From NCBI RefSeq assembly GCF_002101395.1, contig NZ_CP019706.1, positions 682,001-746,000 of the forward strand: a stretch of DNA of 64,000 bases. The letters run 5' to 3'. Made by a program: the position numbers and the translations under genes. Shown here piece after piece: positions 52,224 to 61,616 of the stretch; positions within the stretch are counted from its first letter, which is position 1; each line of letters opens with the position of its first letter. Under the pieces are notes generated by a model that saw only the letters and a list, made by a program, of their open reading frames with translations, searched no databases and was not told the origin of the DNA. Source of the DNA: Pantoea alhagi. Lineage in GTDB: Bacteria > Pseudomonadota > Gammaproteobacteria > Enterobacterales > Enterobacteriaceae.

Positions 52224-52709
52224 ATGATAAAAGCCCTGAAAGAGTTATACAAAAGGAAAGATGTCATCCTTGATATTTTCATTTACTATATCGATTATCT
52301 TTTTCAACAAGTTAGTCATTATTTATTACAAGAATCCGTCATAAAAACATCAGGACTTATTTCTGACACAGTCAATGATAAAGCAACAAAATACGCCCTG
52401 TCATATACGCTGGCGAAAATTTTAATCGGATCTTCAGATGTTTACCTCACGAAAAGAATCAGATTAAACAATAACTTGTATACTGGCTTCAGTGTATTCC
52501 AATTTTATGGAAAGGTCCAAAAGGCAGCCATGGCCACCCGTCGCCTGAAAGAAATAGACTATTGTTTCTACAAAATCCTTTATAGCCAAAATATTGAAAT
52601 GCTTTATATCTATGTTGAGCCGGTTATGAGAAAAATTATCGATCGGGTACAAGAAGGTTCCCCTGTAACAGCGGAAGATTTAATAAAAATAGTTAAGGAT
52701 TATAAATAA
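52224..52709 (+). CDS. Unknown protein, first gene of a two-gene accessory operon
   Basis: A 161-residue protein beginning MIKALKELYKRKDVILDIFI; the ATG at 52224 has GGAAG eight bases upstream and was preferred to one ten codons earlier. I do not recognise the family with confidence. It is largely helical by residue pattern, rich in Tyr, Ile and Lys, with a moderately hydrophobic middle and no signal peptide. Base composition is AT-rich and unlike the flanking core genes. Its stop overlaps the start of a small membrane protein (TAATG), and both converge on an orphan hcp gene, so a link to type VI secretion (effector or immunity) is possible but unproven. Confidence 0.6.
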   Translation: MIKALKELYKRKDVILDIFIYYIDYLFQQVSHYLLQESVIKTSGLISDTVNDKATKYALSYTLAKILIGSSDVYLTKRIRLNNNLYTGFSVFQFYGKVQKAAMATRRLKEIDYCFYKILYSQNIEMLYIYVEPVMRKIIDRVQEGSPVTAEDLIKIVKDYK

Positions 52710-52909
52710 TGCCAATGGCCATTTTAAGGTTCTTTAAAGTTACTTTTTTTAAATACTTCATAGAAGACTGCCTTCCCGTTTTATTATTGATTTTCCTGGG
52801 CGCTATTTATTGCGCTTATTTTATGGAATACTGGGGAACGCTAATGTTGCTATCACTATTTTTAGCCATCCATTTATGTGTGAAAATAGTTAAATGGATA
52901 GAGAAATAG
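52709..52909 (+). CDS. Small two-helix membrane protein of unknown function
   Basis: A 66-residue protein with two hydrophobic segments (about residues 19-38 and 41-58) and basic ends. It is translationally coupled to the unknown gene upstream through a one-base TAATG overlap, so the two products probably act together. Such size and topology would fit an immunity protein, but nothing in the sequence proves that. Confidence 0.55.
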   Translation: MPMAILRFFKVTFFKYFIEDCLPVLLLIFLGAIYCAYFMEYWGTLMLLSLFLAIHLCVKIVKWIEK

Positions 52910-53005
52910 CCAGCCGGAGAGATTTAACAATAGTAACTATCCCAGCACTTTGTTGGCACTGGGCTAAATTAGATATAAAGCTCATTAACTAAGGGCAAGC
53001 GCTAG

Positions 53006-53461
53006 TCAAAAAACCGAGCGGTGGTTTTTTATATCCCAGCCGTAGCGGGTTTCCGCGCCCTTCCCGCCTCTGGCCGTTTGCTCCCAGTACTGCATTTTCA
53101 CCCTGTCCGCCTCAAATTCATATTCAACGCTGGGCAGCTCACCGCTGTCATTTAATACCATCTGCGCTACAAAAACATTCTCCAGCGTAATGCGGTAATA
53201 TTCGATGGCACCAAAGCCCGCCTTACAGGCTGACAGTTCGACTTTACGGATGCGATTGCCGTTAGAAGCGTAGAGCAGCATTACCGGCGTGGCTTTATCA
53301 ATCTGCGTATGAACCGTTAAATTTTGATAGTTGACCAAAGCATTGCTTGCCGCGCCGCGCCTGTTTCCCCAGCTATAAGAAAGTACATCGATCCAACCCG
53401 TATGATGCGCGTCCTGAGATTCCCCGGTGACATGATCCACATTGAGATAAAGGCTACTCAT
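53006..53461 (-). CDS. hcp: Orphan Hcp, type VI secretion tube protein
   Basis: A 151-residue Hcp1-family protein. The order of conserved segments fits Hcp: GESQDAHHTGWIDVLSYSWG near residue 13, then VHTQIDKATPVML, YYRITLENVFV and the C-terminal ETRYGWDIKNHR. Hcp forms hexameric rings that build the inner tube and carry effectors. No other type VI component is in the window, so this is an orphan copy that would rely on a secretion system elsewhere. It is convergent with the unknown two-gene operon. Confidence 0.85.
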   Translation of the reverse strand: MSSLYLNVDHVTGESQDAHHTGWIDVLSYSWGNRRGAASNALVNYQNLTVHTQIDKATPVMLLYASNGNRIRKVELSACKAGFGAIEYYRITLENVFVAQMVLNDSGELPSVEYEFEADRVKMQYWEQTARGGKGAETRYGWDIKNHRSVF

Positions 53462-53651
53462 ACTATTGCCATCCTTAGTTATCTGTTTCCATTTAGCCGA
53501 GTATATCTTGCCAGCCGGCTAAAAACTTTAACGGTTCCTTTAATTAGCCTGCTGATTTACAAAGAAAATTATCTGAATAACGGATGGATCAGTAACAGAG
53601 GCTGAATAAGTAAGAAAGCGCCATTACCCGCGTTGCGTGTTGCACCCCAAT

Positions 53652-53679
53652 AAAAAAGGGAGCCTTTTGGCTCCCTTTT
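53652..53679 (-). terminator. Terminator after secA
   Basis: The minus strand forms AAAGGGAGCC-AAAA-GGCTCCCTTT followed by TTT, 15 bases after the secA stop. Confidence 0.88.
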
Positions 53680-53693
53680 CACTGTTAACTTAA

Positions 53694-56399
53694 TCAGGCC
53701 AGGCGGCCGTGACACTGCTTGTATTTTTTACCAGAGCCACACGGGCAAGGATCGTTACGTCCAACCTTACGCTCGCCGGTTTCAGCAGCCAGCGCGGCGG
53801 CCGCTTCTGTAGCATCATCAACGTGGCTTAACCGCTGCTGCTGTGCCAGACGCTCTGCATCTTCACGGCGCTGCGCTTCCATCGCCTCGACTTCTTCTGG
53901 CATACGCACCTGGACTTTGCTCAGAGTGCTGATCACTTCATATTTCAGTGATTCCAGCATTGCGGCAAACATAGCGAAAGATTCACGCTTATATTCCTGC
54001 TTCGGATCCTTCTGTGCGTAGCCGCGCAGATGAATACCCTGACGTAAATAGTCCATCGCCGCCAGATGCTCTTTCCACAGCGAATCCAGCGTTTGCAGCA
54101 TGACGCCTTTTTCAAAGCTGCGCATCATCTCGGCGCCGACCACTTCTTCTTTACGCTGATATTCTTCTTTCGCCTGCGTCATAATACGCTCGCGCAGCGT
54201 TTCCTCATGCAGTTCCGGCTCTTTATCCAGCCACTGGCGAATCGGCATATCCAGATCGAAGTCGTTTTTCAGGCGCTCTTCCAGCCCGGCAACATCCCAC
54301 ATCTCTTCCAGCGACTGCGGCGGGATATAGCTGTCGATCGTGGACTTAAATACGTCCTCGCGAATGCTGTTAATGGTTTCGCTAACGTCAGCCACGTCCA
54401 GCAGTTCATTACGCTGTGAGTAAATAGCACGACGCTGATCGTTGGCCACATCATCATATTCCAGCAGCTGCTTACGAATATCAAAGTTGCGGCTTTCCAC
54501 TTTACGTTGCGCGTTGGCAATGGCCTTGGTAACCCAGGGGTGCTCAATGGCTTCGCCCGGCTTCATCCCCAGCTTACGCATCATATTCGATACGCGATCG
54601 GAGGCGAAAATACGCATCAGCGCATCTTCCATCGACAGATAGAAACGGGATGAACCCTGGTCGCCCTGACGACCTGAACGACCGCGCAGCTGGTTATCGA
54701 TACGACGCGACTCATGGCGCTCAGTACCGATAATATGCAGACCGCCCGATGCCAGGACCGCATCATGACGCTCTTTCCAGGCCGCTTTAATGGCAGCAAT
54801 CTGCTCTTCGGTCGGGTTTTCCAGCGCAGCAACTTCTGCCTGCCAGCTACCGCCCAGCATAATGTCAGTACCACGACCCGCCATGTTGGTGGCGATGGTT
54901 ACTGCGCCCGGCTGACCAGCCTGCGCCACGATATCGGCCTCACGCGCGTGGAACTTCGCGTTCAGTACATTGTGCTTGATACCGGCACGCGTCAGCTCGT
55001 TAGATACCACTTCCGATTTTTCGATCGAAATCGTACCAACAAGGATCGGCTGACCGTTGGCGGTACGCTCACGAATATCCTCAATGATCGCATCGATCTT
55101 CTCTTTCTCGGTCATGTAGACCAGATCGGGCAGATCCTTACGCACCATCGGGCGGTTGGTGGGGATAACAATCGTATCCAGTTTGTAGATAGAGCTAAAT
55201 TCAAACGCTTCGGTATCCGCTGTACCGGTCATCCCGGCCAGCTTCTCATACAAGCGGAAGTAGTTCTGGAAGGTGATCGAGGCCAGCGTCTGGTTTTCAT
55301 TCTGAATCTCAACGCCTTCTTTTGCTTCAATCGCCTGATGCAAGCCATCTGACCAGCGGCGGCCCTGCATAGTACGGCCGGTATGCTCATCGACGATAAC
55401 CACTTCGCCGTCTTTAACGATGTAGTCGACGTCACGCGTGAACAGCACGTGCGCACGCAGGGCAGCAGTAACGTGGTGCATCAGCATGATATTGGTCGGC
55501 GAGTAGAGTGATTCGCCTTCAGCCATAATGCCTTCCTGCACCATCAGTTCTTCAATAGCGACCAGACCACGTTCGGTCAGGTGTACCTGACGGGCTTTTT
55601 CATCTACCGAGAAATGGCCTTCGCCCTGGAAAGTGTCAGAATCTTCTTTCTCCTGACGGATCAGGTTCGGGATGATTTTGTTTACTTTGATATAGAGTTC
55701 AGAGCTGTCTTCTGCCGGGCCGGAGATAATCAGCGGCGTACGCGCCTCATCGATAAGAATGGAGTCGACCTCATCCACCAGCGCATAGTGCAGTTTACGC
55801 TGAACGCGCTCTTCCGGGCTGAACGCCATGTTATCGCGCAGATAGTCAAAGCCATATTCGTTATTGGTGCCGTAAGTAATATCGGCAGCGTAGGCTTCTC
55901 GCTTGGCGGGCGCGGGCATGCCCGGCAGGTTGATCCCCACTGACAGGCCAAGGAACTCAAACAGCGGACGGTTGTTTTCTGCATCGCGCTGGGCCAGATA
56001 ATCGTTGACGGTCACCACGTGTACGCCTTTACCGCTCAGCGCATTCAGATAAGCGGGCAGCGTCGCGGTCAGGGTTTTACCTTCACCGGTGCGCATTTCA
56101 GCGATACAACGATCGTTCAGTACCATGCCGCCAATCAGCTGCACGTCAAAGTGACGCATGCCGAATACGCGCTTGCTCGCCTCACGAACGGTGGCAAAGG
56201 CTTCGGGGAGCAGGCTGTCCAGCTCTTCGCCTTTTTCCAGACGGGCGCGAAACGCCTGGGTTTTCGCTTTCAGTTCATCATCAGAGAGCTTTTCGAAATC
56301 CGGCTCCATTTTGTTGATGATTTCTACCGTTTTACGCATGCGGCGCAGCGTACGGTCGTTACGACTGCCAAATACCTTGGTTAACAACTTAGTTAGCAT
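53694..56399 (-). CDS. secA: SecA, preprotein translocase ATPase
   Basis: Motor ATPase that pushes unfolded preproteins through SecYEG. The start at 56399 gives 901 residues beginning MLTKLLTKVFGSRNDRTLRR, exactly the E. coli length; the open frame extends further but is not conserved. Walker A is MRTGEGKT (near 102), Walker B VDEVDSILIDEA (near 207), and the C-terminal zinc site is the CxCxSGxxxxxCH motif in DPCPCGSGKKYKQCHGR. Translation is controlled by the upstream secM. Confidence 0.97.
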   Translation of the reverse strand: MLTKLLTKVFGSRNDRTLRRMRKTVEIINKMEPDFEKLSDDELKAKTQAFRARLEKGEELDSLLPEAFATVREASKRVFGMRHFDVQLIGGMVLNDRCIAEMRTGEGKTLTATLPAYLNALSGKGVHVVTVNDYLAQRDAENNRPLFEFLGLSVGINLPGMPAPAKREAYAADITYGTNNEYGFDYLRDNMAFSPEERVQRKLHYALVDEVDSILIDEARTPLIISGPAEDSSELYIKVNKIIPNLIRQEKEDSDTFQGEGHFSVDEKARQVHLTERGLVAIEELMVQEGIMAEGESLYSPTNIMLMHHVTAALRAHVLFTRDVDYIVKDGEVVIVDEHTGRTMQGRRWSDGLHQAIEAKEGVEIQNENQTLASITFQNYFRLYEKLAGMTGTADTEAFEFSSIYKLDTIVIPTNRPMVRKDLPDLVYMTEKEKIDAIIEDIRERTANGQPILVGTISIEKSEVVSNELTRAGIKHNVLNAKFHAREADIVAQAGQPGAVTIATNMAGRGTDIMLGGSWQAEVAALENPTEEQIAAIKAAWKERHDAVLASGGLHIIGTERHESRRIDNQLRGRSGRQGDQGSSRFYLSMEDALMRIFASDRVSNMMRKLGMKPGEAIEHPWVTKAIANAQRKVESRNFDIRKQLLEYDDVANDQRRAIYSQRNELLDVADVSETINSIREDVFKSTIDSYIPPQSLEEMWDVAGLEERLKNDFDLDMPIRQWLDKEPELHEETLRERIMTQAKEEYQRKEEVVGAEMMRSFEKGVMLQTLDSLWKEHLAAMDYLRQGIHLRGYAQKDPKQEYKRESFAMFAAMLESLKYEVISTLSKVQVRMPEEVEAMEAQRREDAERLAQQQRLSHVDDATEAAAALAAETGERKVGRNDPCPCGSGKKYKQCHGRLA

Positions 56400-56476
56400 A
56401 ATAAATACATTCTCATCTTTACCGCCGTGTTTGCGGTTCATTTTTTATAGTATATGGATTAAGGACTGCTCAGGCT

Positions 56477-56986
56477 TCAGCTGAGAATGTAAGGTCCGGC
56501 GCGGATACCCTGTACCTGGGCCAGCCAGATACCGATATGATAATCCGGCGTAACAGAAACGGCAGGTTGTTGCGTATGGCGGATAATTACCGGCTGACGC
56601 GGCTCATGCGTAAGCAGTGCGTTAAGCGTATCTAACAGCGCCATTTTCTGCACGGCAAGCGGCAGGGTTTCTTCCGCATCGGGCAGATTTTGTGGCGTAA
56701 GCGCAAAGGAGAGGTGGCGAATGACGGTGCGGATCGCATGCTGATGCCAGTAATCCACGCTGAAGTTGGCACGACGGACATTCCCCTGCAGCAGCACGAG
56801 ATTATCAACCCGTACAGCGCTACCGGTAATCAGTTTTTTCGCTGTGGCTTCTGGGCGACTATTTTGTTCAGCACTCTGGGCGTGCGCAGCAGGCAGGCCA
56901 AGGCTTGCCGCCACCATGCCAAATAACAGATGCGGCCAAAAGTAACGCCTGCCTAATTGTCGCCAACGGTGAAAAATAGCGATCAC
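56477..56986 (-). CDS. secM: SecM, secretion monitor with ribosome-arrest motif
   Basis: Regulatory nascent chain whose translation arrest near its C-terminus exposes the secA ribosome-binding site when export is slow. The 169-residue product starts with GTG, as in E. coli, and has a long signal sequence (about residues 1-36, ending in LPAAHA). The arrest segment is Y149-HIGI-Trp154-Leu155-AQVQ-GIRAGP165, followed by four residues. Compared with E. coli (FxxxxWIxxxxGIRAGP), Phe is Tyr and Ile is Leu, while Trp, Arg162, Gly and Pro165 are kept. secA follows after 77 bases. Confidence 0.95.
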   Translation of the reverse strand: MIAIFHRWRQLGRRYFWPHLLFGMVAASLGLPAAHAQSAEQNSRPEATAKKLITGSAVRVDNLVLLQGNVRRANFSVDYWHQHAIRTVIRHLSFALTPQNLPDAEETLPLAVQKMALLDTLNALLTHEPRQPVIIRHTQQPAVSVTPDYHIGIWLAQVQGIRAGPYILS

Positions 56987-57271
56987 AACGGTTTCCGTCT
57001 GGCAGGTAGCGACCTGCCCTTCTTCAATGAATAATTAGCGGCTTTGTTCCATCTGGCGTATCAGGCCGGTTGCCACCTTTAGCAAGGGCAAATCTTATCA
57101 TCATTGCGTACGTTAAACATCAGATCGTAGCGGGAGGAGGAGAAAAGAGCGACAGTCTGAACGACAACGGCGCAAATAATGCGCACCGCAATGCAGAAAC
57201 AAAAACGACTGGCTTTGCTGGCCGGAGAGAGTGAGCCAACGCTACCAGTCATTTTAAAAAGTTATAGCCTG

Positions 57272-58189
57272 TTAAGCCAGAACCAGATTTGTTGCCTTGA
57301 ACGCCACCGGCAGTTCAGCTTCGTCTTCAAAGGTCGCCCATTCCCAGGCTTCCTGTTTCGCCAGCACCGCCTGCAGCAGTTTATTGTTCAGCGCATGGCC
57401 TGATTTGTAAGCGGAAAACGCACCTACAATATTATGGCCGCACATAAACAGGTCACCGATAGCATCCAGCATTTTGTGGCGAACAAATTCATCTTCGAAG
57501 CGTAAACCTTCTTCGTTCAGTACGCGGAAATCGTCTAAGCCTATCGCGCAATCTAAACTACCGCCCAGGCACAGGCCTTTGGACTGCAGGTATTCGATTT
57601 CACGCATAAAGCCGAAGGTTCGCGCACGGCTGATCTGACGCATGAACGCTTCCGTAGAGAAATTCAGCTGATAACGCTGTGAGCTGGAATCAATCGCCGG
57701 GTGTTTAAAATCAATGGTGAAATCGAGTGAGAAACCGTTATAAGGTTTGATCTCAGCCCATTTGTCGCCATCTTCAACACGCACAGCCTGTTTAACACGC
57801 ACGAATTTCTTCGCGCTATTCAGCTCTTCAACGCCCGCGTCAACCAGCAGGTAGACGAAAGGGGCGGCACTGCCGTCCATAATCGGCACTTCAGGCGCAT
57901 TCACTTCGACAATGATATTGTCGATGCCAAGGCCAGCCAGCGCGGCGTTCAGGTGCTCTACGGTGGAAATACGTACGCCTTCATCATTCACCAGGCAGGT
58001 ACTTAGCATGGTGTCGCGCACGAATTTTGCATCAGCCGGGAAATCAACCGGTGGATTCAAGTCAGTGCGACGATAGATGACCCCGGTATTAGCCGGCGCA
58101 GGGCGTAACGTCAGAGAGACTTTCTTGCCGGTATGCAAACCGACGCCAGTCGCCTGAACAATACGTTTTAATGTCCGTTGTTTGATCAT
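57272..58189 (-). CDS. lpxC: UDP-3-O-acyl-N-acetylglucosamine deacetylase
   Basis: First committed step of lipid A synthesis, a zinc deacetylase in the cytoplasm. The start giving MIKQRTLKRIVQATGVGLHT yields 305 residues as in E. coli. Zinc ligands are in STVEHLNAALAG (His near 79) and in HKMLDAIGDLFMCGH (His near 238 and Asp near 242). It follows ftsZ after 100 bases; 285 bp separate it from secM. Confidence 0.97.
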   Translation of the reverse strand: MIKQRTLKRIVQATGVGLHTGKKVSLTLRPAPANTGVIYRRTDLNPPVDFPADAKFVRDTMLSTCLVNDEGVRISTVEHLNAALAGLGIDNIIVEVNAPEVPIMDGSAAPFVYLLVDAGVEELNSAKKFVRVKQAVRVEDGDKWAEIKPYNGFSLDFTIDFKHPAIDSSSQRYQLNFSTEAFMRQISRARTFGFMREIEYLQSKGLCLGGSLDCAIGLDDFRVLNEEGLRFEDEFVRHKMLDAIGDLFMCGHNIVGAFSAYKSGHALNNKLLQAVLAKQEAWEWATFEDEAELPVAFKATNLVLA

Positions 58190-58289
58190 CGTATTATCTC
58201 GCAAAATCATCATCCGACCGTCAGTCTATATCACTGACGGGCGAACATTTTAGCACAAAGAGCGGAGAATCCCAATTCTCGGGTTATTC

Positions 58290-59447
58290 CTAATCAGCCT
58301 GCTTGCGCAGGAAGGCAGGAATATCCAGGTAGTCAGGCTCTTTGCCTGGCTGCGAGCTTTGATCGTTGACCACTTTCGCAGCGGGCTTTTGCTCCTGCGG
58401 CAGCGGAGACATACCGTGCTGCTGATAGCGATGATCCATTACCGGCTGGCTGCTCGCCTGCTTGTTGGTTACCAAGGTGATTTCCGGACGTTTGTCCATG
58501 CCAATCCCGGTAGCCACCACGGTAACACGCAGTTCATCGTTCATTTCCGGATCCAGAGAAGTACCGATAACCACGGTAGCATTATCAGATGCGAAAGCAC
58601 GAATCGTGTTACCTACGGTCTCGAACTCATCCAGACGCAGGTCAAAACCAGCGGTAATGTTTACCAGCACGCCGCGAGCACCGGAAAGATCGATATCTTC
58701 CAGCAGCGGGCTGGAAATAGCCATTTCTGCCGCTTCTTCAGCGCGATCTTCACCACAGGCCACGCCGGAACCCATCATGGCATAACCCATTTCGGACATT
58801 ACGGTACGCACGTCGGCGAAGTCGACGTTCATCAGACCCGGACGGGTGATCAGCTCGGCAATACCCTGTACCGCGCCTTTCAGTACGTCGTTAGCCGCAC
58901 CAAACGCATCCAGCAGTGAAATCCCACGGCCCAACACTTTTAACAGCTTATCGTTGGGGATGGTGATCAGTGAATCAACGTGCTTGGAAAGCTCGGCGAT
59001 GCCCTGCTCGGCAAACGCCATACGCTTTTTGCCTTCAAAGTTAAACGGCTTGGTCACCACCGCAACGGTCAGGATGCCTAACTCTTTCGCGACTTCAGCC
59101 ACGACCGGCGCAGCACCAGTACCAGTACCGCCGCCCATGCCGGCTGCGATAAAGACCATGTCCGCGCCGTCGAGCGCAGAACGCAGCGCTTCACGATCTT
59201 CTTCTGCAGAAGTACGCCCTACTTCAGGGTTCGCGCCTGCACCCAGACCTTTAGTAATGTTGGTACCGATTTGGATAGTCTGGCCAACTGCAGTTTTGCG
59301 CAACGCCTGCGCGTCCGTATTCACCGCGAAGAACTCAACGCCTTCGATACGCTCGCGGACCATATGCTCGACGGCGTTGCCACCGCCCCCGCCGACGCCG
59401 ATGACTTTAATCACCGCGTCGTTGGTTAATTCCATAGGTTCAAACAT
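58290..59447 (-). CDS. ftsZ: FtsZ, tubulin-like cell division GTPase
   Basis: Polymerises at mid-cell into the Z ring. The 385-residue protein has the tubulin signature GGGTGTGAAP (near 104), the T7-loop residues NVDFADV, and the C-terminal ZipA/FtsA-binding tail EPDYLDIPAFLRKQAD. The linker before the tail is rich in Gln and Pro. It follows ftsA after 72 bases. Confidence 0.97.
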   Translation of the reverse strand: MFEPMELTNDAVIKVIGVGGGGGNAVEHMVRERIEGVEFFAVNTDAQALRKTAVGQTIQIGTNITKGLGAGANPEVGRTSAEEDREALRSALDGADMVFIAAGMGGGTGTGAAPVVAEVAKELGILTVAVVTKPFNFEGKKRMAFAEQGIAELSKHVDSLITIPNDKLLKVLGRGISLLDAFGAANDVLKGAVQGIAELITRPGLMNVDFADVRTVMSEMGYAMMGSGVACGEDRAEEAAEMAISSPLLEDIDLSGARGVLVNITAGFDLRLDEFETVGNTIRAFASDNATVVIGTSLDPEMNDELRVTVVATGIGMDKRPEITLVTNKQASSQPVMDHRYQQHGMSPLPQEQKPAAKVVNDQSSQPGKEPDYLDIPAFLRKQAD

Positions 59448-59519
59448 AATTTCTCTCCGTTATGTGCCTGTCGCCTGGAGATCATAAAATAGTGCTAGCA
59501 TGATCCCCTTTTAGAAAAA

Positions 59520-60776
59520 TTAAAACTCTTTTTTCAGCCAGCTGTTGATACGTTTAAACCAGTTGCCAACTGAAGCACGTTTTTCAACATCCGCCTCACC
59601 GCTCAGGTGAGACTCTTTTCCATAGTGCAGAAGACCTACAGCCGTTGAGTAGTAAGGCTCCTGCGCATAATCCGTTAATCCGGTAATGTTCAGCGGCTGA
59701 CCGATGCGCACCTGCGTATGAAACACACGTTGCGCGCAGGCGGCTAACCCTTCAATCTGCGCCGCGCCGCCGGTAAGCACAATCCCTGCTGCCAGATGAT
59801 GCTTAACGCCCTGCTGGCGTAACTGTTCCTGCAACTGCAAAATTTCGTCGTTAACCAGGTTCAGCAGCTCGGTATAACGCGGCTCAATCACCTCGGCTAA
59901 TGTCTGACGCTGTAGACTGCGCGGCGGGCGTCCGCCCACGCTTGGCACCTCAACGTTCTCATCCTTGCCAACGATCGAGCCCAGTGCGCAGCCATGACGA
60001 ACCTTGATTGCTTCCGCATCGGTCGGCGGCGTGCCGAAGGCATAGGCGATATCGCTGGTTACCACGTTCCCTGCATAGGGAATGACTTTGGTATGGCGCA
60101 GCGCGCCGCCGGTATATACGGCGATATCCATCGTACCGCCGCCGATATCAACCACACAGACGCCCAGTTCACGTTCATCTTCGGTCAGCACAGCAAAGCT
60201 GGATGCCAGACCGGCAAAAATCAGTTGGTCCACTTTCAGGCCGCAACGTTCAACAGCCTTAACGATATTTTTCGCCATATCGTTGTGACAGGTGATCAAA
60301 TGCACTTTTGCCTGCATGCGCACGCCCGACAGCCCAACCGGGTTTTTAATCCCTTCCTGGTAATCGATCGCGTACTCCTGTGGAATCACATGCAGGATGC
60401 GATGCTCATCACGCACGCGTACCGACTTAGCGGTATGCACAACGTTTTCAACATCTTCCTGTGTCACTTCCTCTTCAGAAATCGGAACCATCCCGATTTC
60501 GTTCTGGCAACTAATATGTTTACCGGATAAAGCAAGGTAAACGGACGAAATCTGACAATCCGCCATCAGCTCCGCCTGATCGATAGCGCGCTGTACGCAT
60601 TTCACCACCGATTCCAGATCGTTTACGCCACCTTTATCCATACCGCGGGACGGACAACTGCCGACCCCAATAATATTGACCATGCCATCGGGCAGAATTT
60701 CCCCTACTAAAGCGGCGACCTTGGCGGTGCCTATCTCAAGTCCTACTACCAGTTTTCTGTCCGTCGCCTTGATCAT
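59520..60776 (-). CDS. ftsA: FtsA, actin-like divisome protein
   Basis: Tethers FtsZ polymers to the membrane and recruits later division proteins. The 418-residue actin-fold protein shows the phosphate loops GLEIGTAKVAALVGE (near 13) and VVDIGGGTMDIAVY (near 205). The C-terminal amphipathic membrane-targeting helix, NWFKRINSWLKKEF, is intact. Its start overlaps the ftsQ stop (ATGA). Confidence 0.97.
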   Translation of the reverse strand: MIKATDRKLVVGLEIGTAKVAALVGEILPDGMVNIIGVGSCPSRGMDKGGVNDLESVVKCVQRAIDQAELMADCQISSVYLALSGKHISCQNEIGMVPISEEEVTQEDVENVVHTAKSVRVRDEHRILHVIPQEYAIDYQEGIKNPVGLSGVRMQAKVHLITCHNDMAKNIVKAVERCGLKVDQLIFAGLASSFAVLTEDERELGVCVVDIGGGTMDIAVYTGGALRHTKVIPYAGNVVTSDIAYAFGTPPTDAEAIKVRHGCALGSIVGKDENVEVPSVGGRPPRSLQRQTLAEVIEPRYTELLNLVNDEILQLQEQLRQQGVKHHLAAGIVLTGGAAQIEGLAACAQRVFHTQVRIGQPLNITGLTDYAQEPYYSTAVGLLHYGKESHLSGEADVEKRASVGNWFKRINSWLKKEF

Positions 60777-61615
60777 TGTTGTTTAGCCTGTGCCTGATTC
60801 TGTTGCTGATTACTGTCCTGAGGCTCAATAAATGCCGGAGCCCAGCCAACGGCAGCGCCGGAGTCATAGCGCAAATCGACATAACTGACGCGCTTGTTTT
60901 CCGCGGTGGCCTGCTGCTGGAGCATCGGCCAGAGTTCAATAAACCGCTTAAGACGCTTCATGTTATCGCTACGGCCCAGCTCAATACGTACATCGTCGCC
61001 CGTGACCAACTGCCAGGAGTGGCGAGCAGTCATTGATGCTGCTTTTACGCTAAACTTGCTGGCCGCCAAAATTTCACTCATTTGACGATAGCCAGCCAGT
61101 ACATCCTGCTCGTTTCCTTCAGGGCCATACAGCAACGGTAGCGTTTCTTTGCCGATATGGTTAGCTGGCACGCTAAAAGATTTGCCTTCCGCATCAACCA
61201 TATGTAAATCATTCCACCGTGCTACCGGCACATACTCAACCAGATGAATCTTTAATTCGTCCGGCCATTGCTTGCGTACGCTGACCTGTTTAATCCACGG
61301 CAGACGTTCAATCTGCTGCTGTATCACATTTACATCTTGTGACATAAAAGTGCCGGGCGCGCCCAACGACAGGATGGCCTGACGGATATCGTCATTGGTG
61401 GTGTAATGCGTTTTTCCCGTCACCACCAGTTTTGAAAGCGGCAGGCGCGAAGCGTCATTCATCCACTTCAGCACCACGAAACCGCCCGCCAGCATCGTGC
61501 CGATCACCAACAGCAGAAACAACATTCCTGCTAACCGAGAGCCATTGCTGCGGCCGGTGCGCGCTTTCGCTTTCTCCTGCGCGTCCCGACGTACGTTCAG
61601 AGCCGCCTGCGACAT
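60773..61615 (-). CDS. ftsQ: FtsQ, bitopic divisome protein
   Basis: Connects cytoplasmic and periplasmic division proteins (FtsQBL complex). The 280-residue protein has a cytoplasmic basic N-terminus, one membrane segment (about residues 27-50, AGMLFLLLVIGTMLAGG), a POTRA domain starting with LSKLVVTGKTHYTTNDDIRQ and a beta domain. The start lies one base after the ddlB stop; the end overlaps ftsA. Confidence 0.96.
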   Translation of the reverse strand: MSQAALNVRRDAQEKAKARTGRSNGSRLAGMLFLLLVIGTMLAGGFVVLKWMNDASRLPLSKLVVTGKTHYTTNDDIRQAILSLGAPGTFMSQDVNVIQQQIERLPWIKQVSVRKQWPDELKIHLVEYVPVARWNDLHMVDAEGKSFSVPANHIGKETLPLLYGPEGNEQDVLAGYRQMSEILAASKFSVKAASMTARHSWQLVTGDDVRIELGRSDNMKRLKRFIELWPMLQQQATAENKRVSYVDLRYDSGAAVGWAPAFIEPQDSNQQQNQAQAKQQ

Positions 61616-61616
61616 C

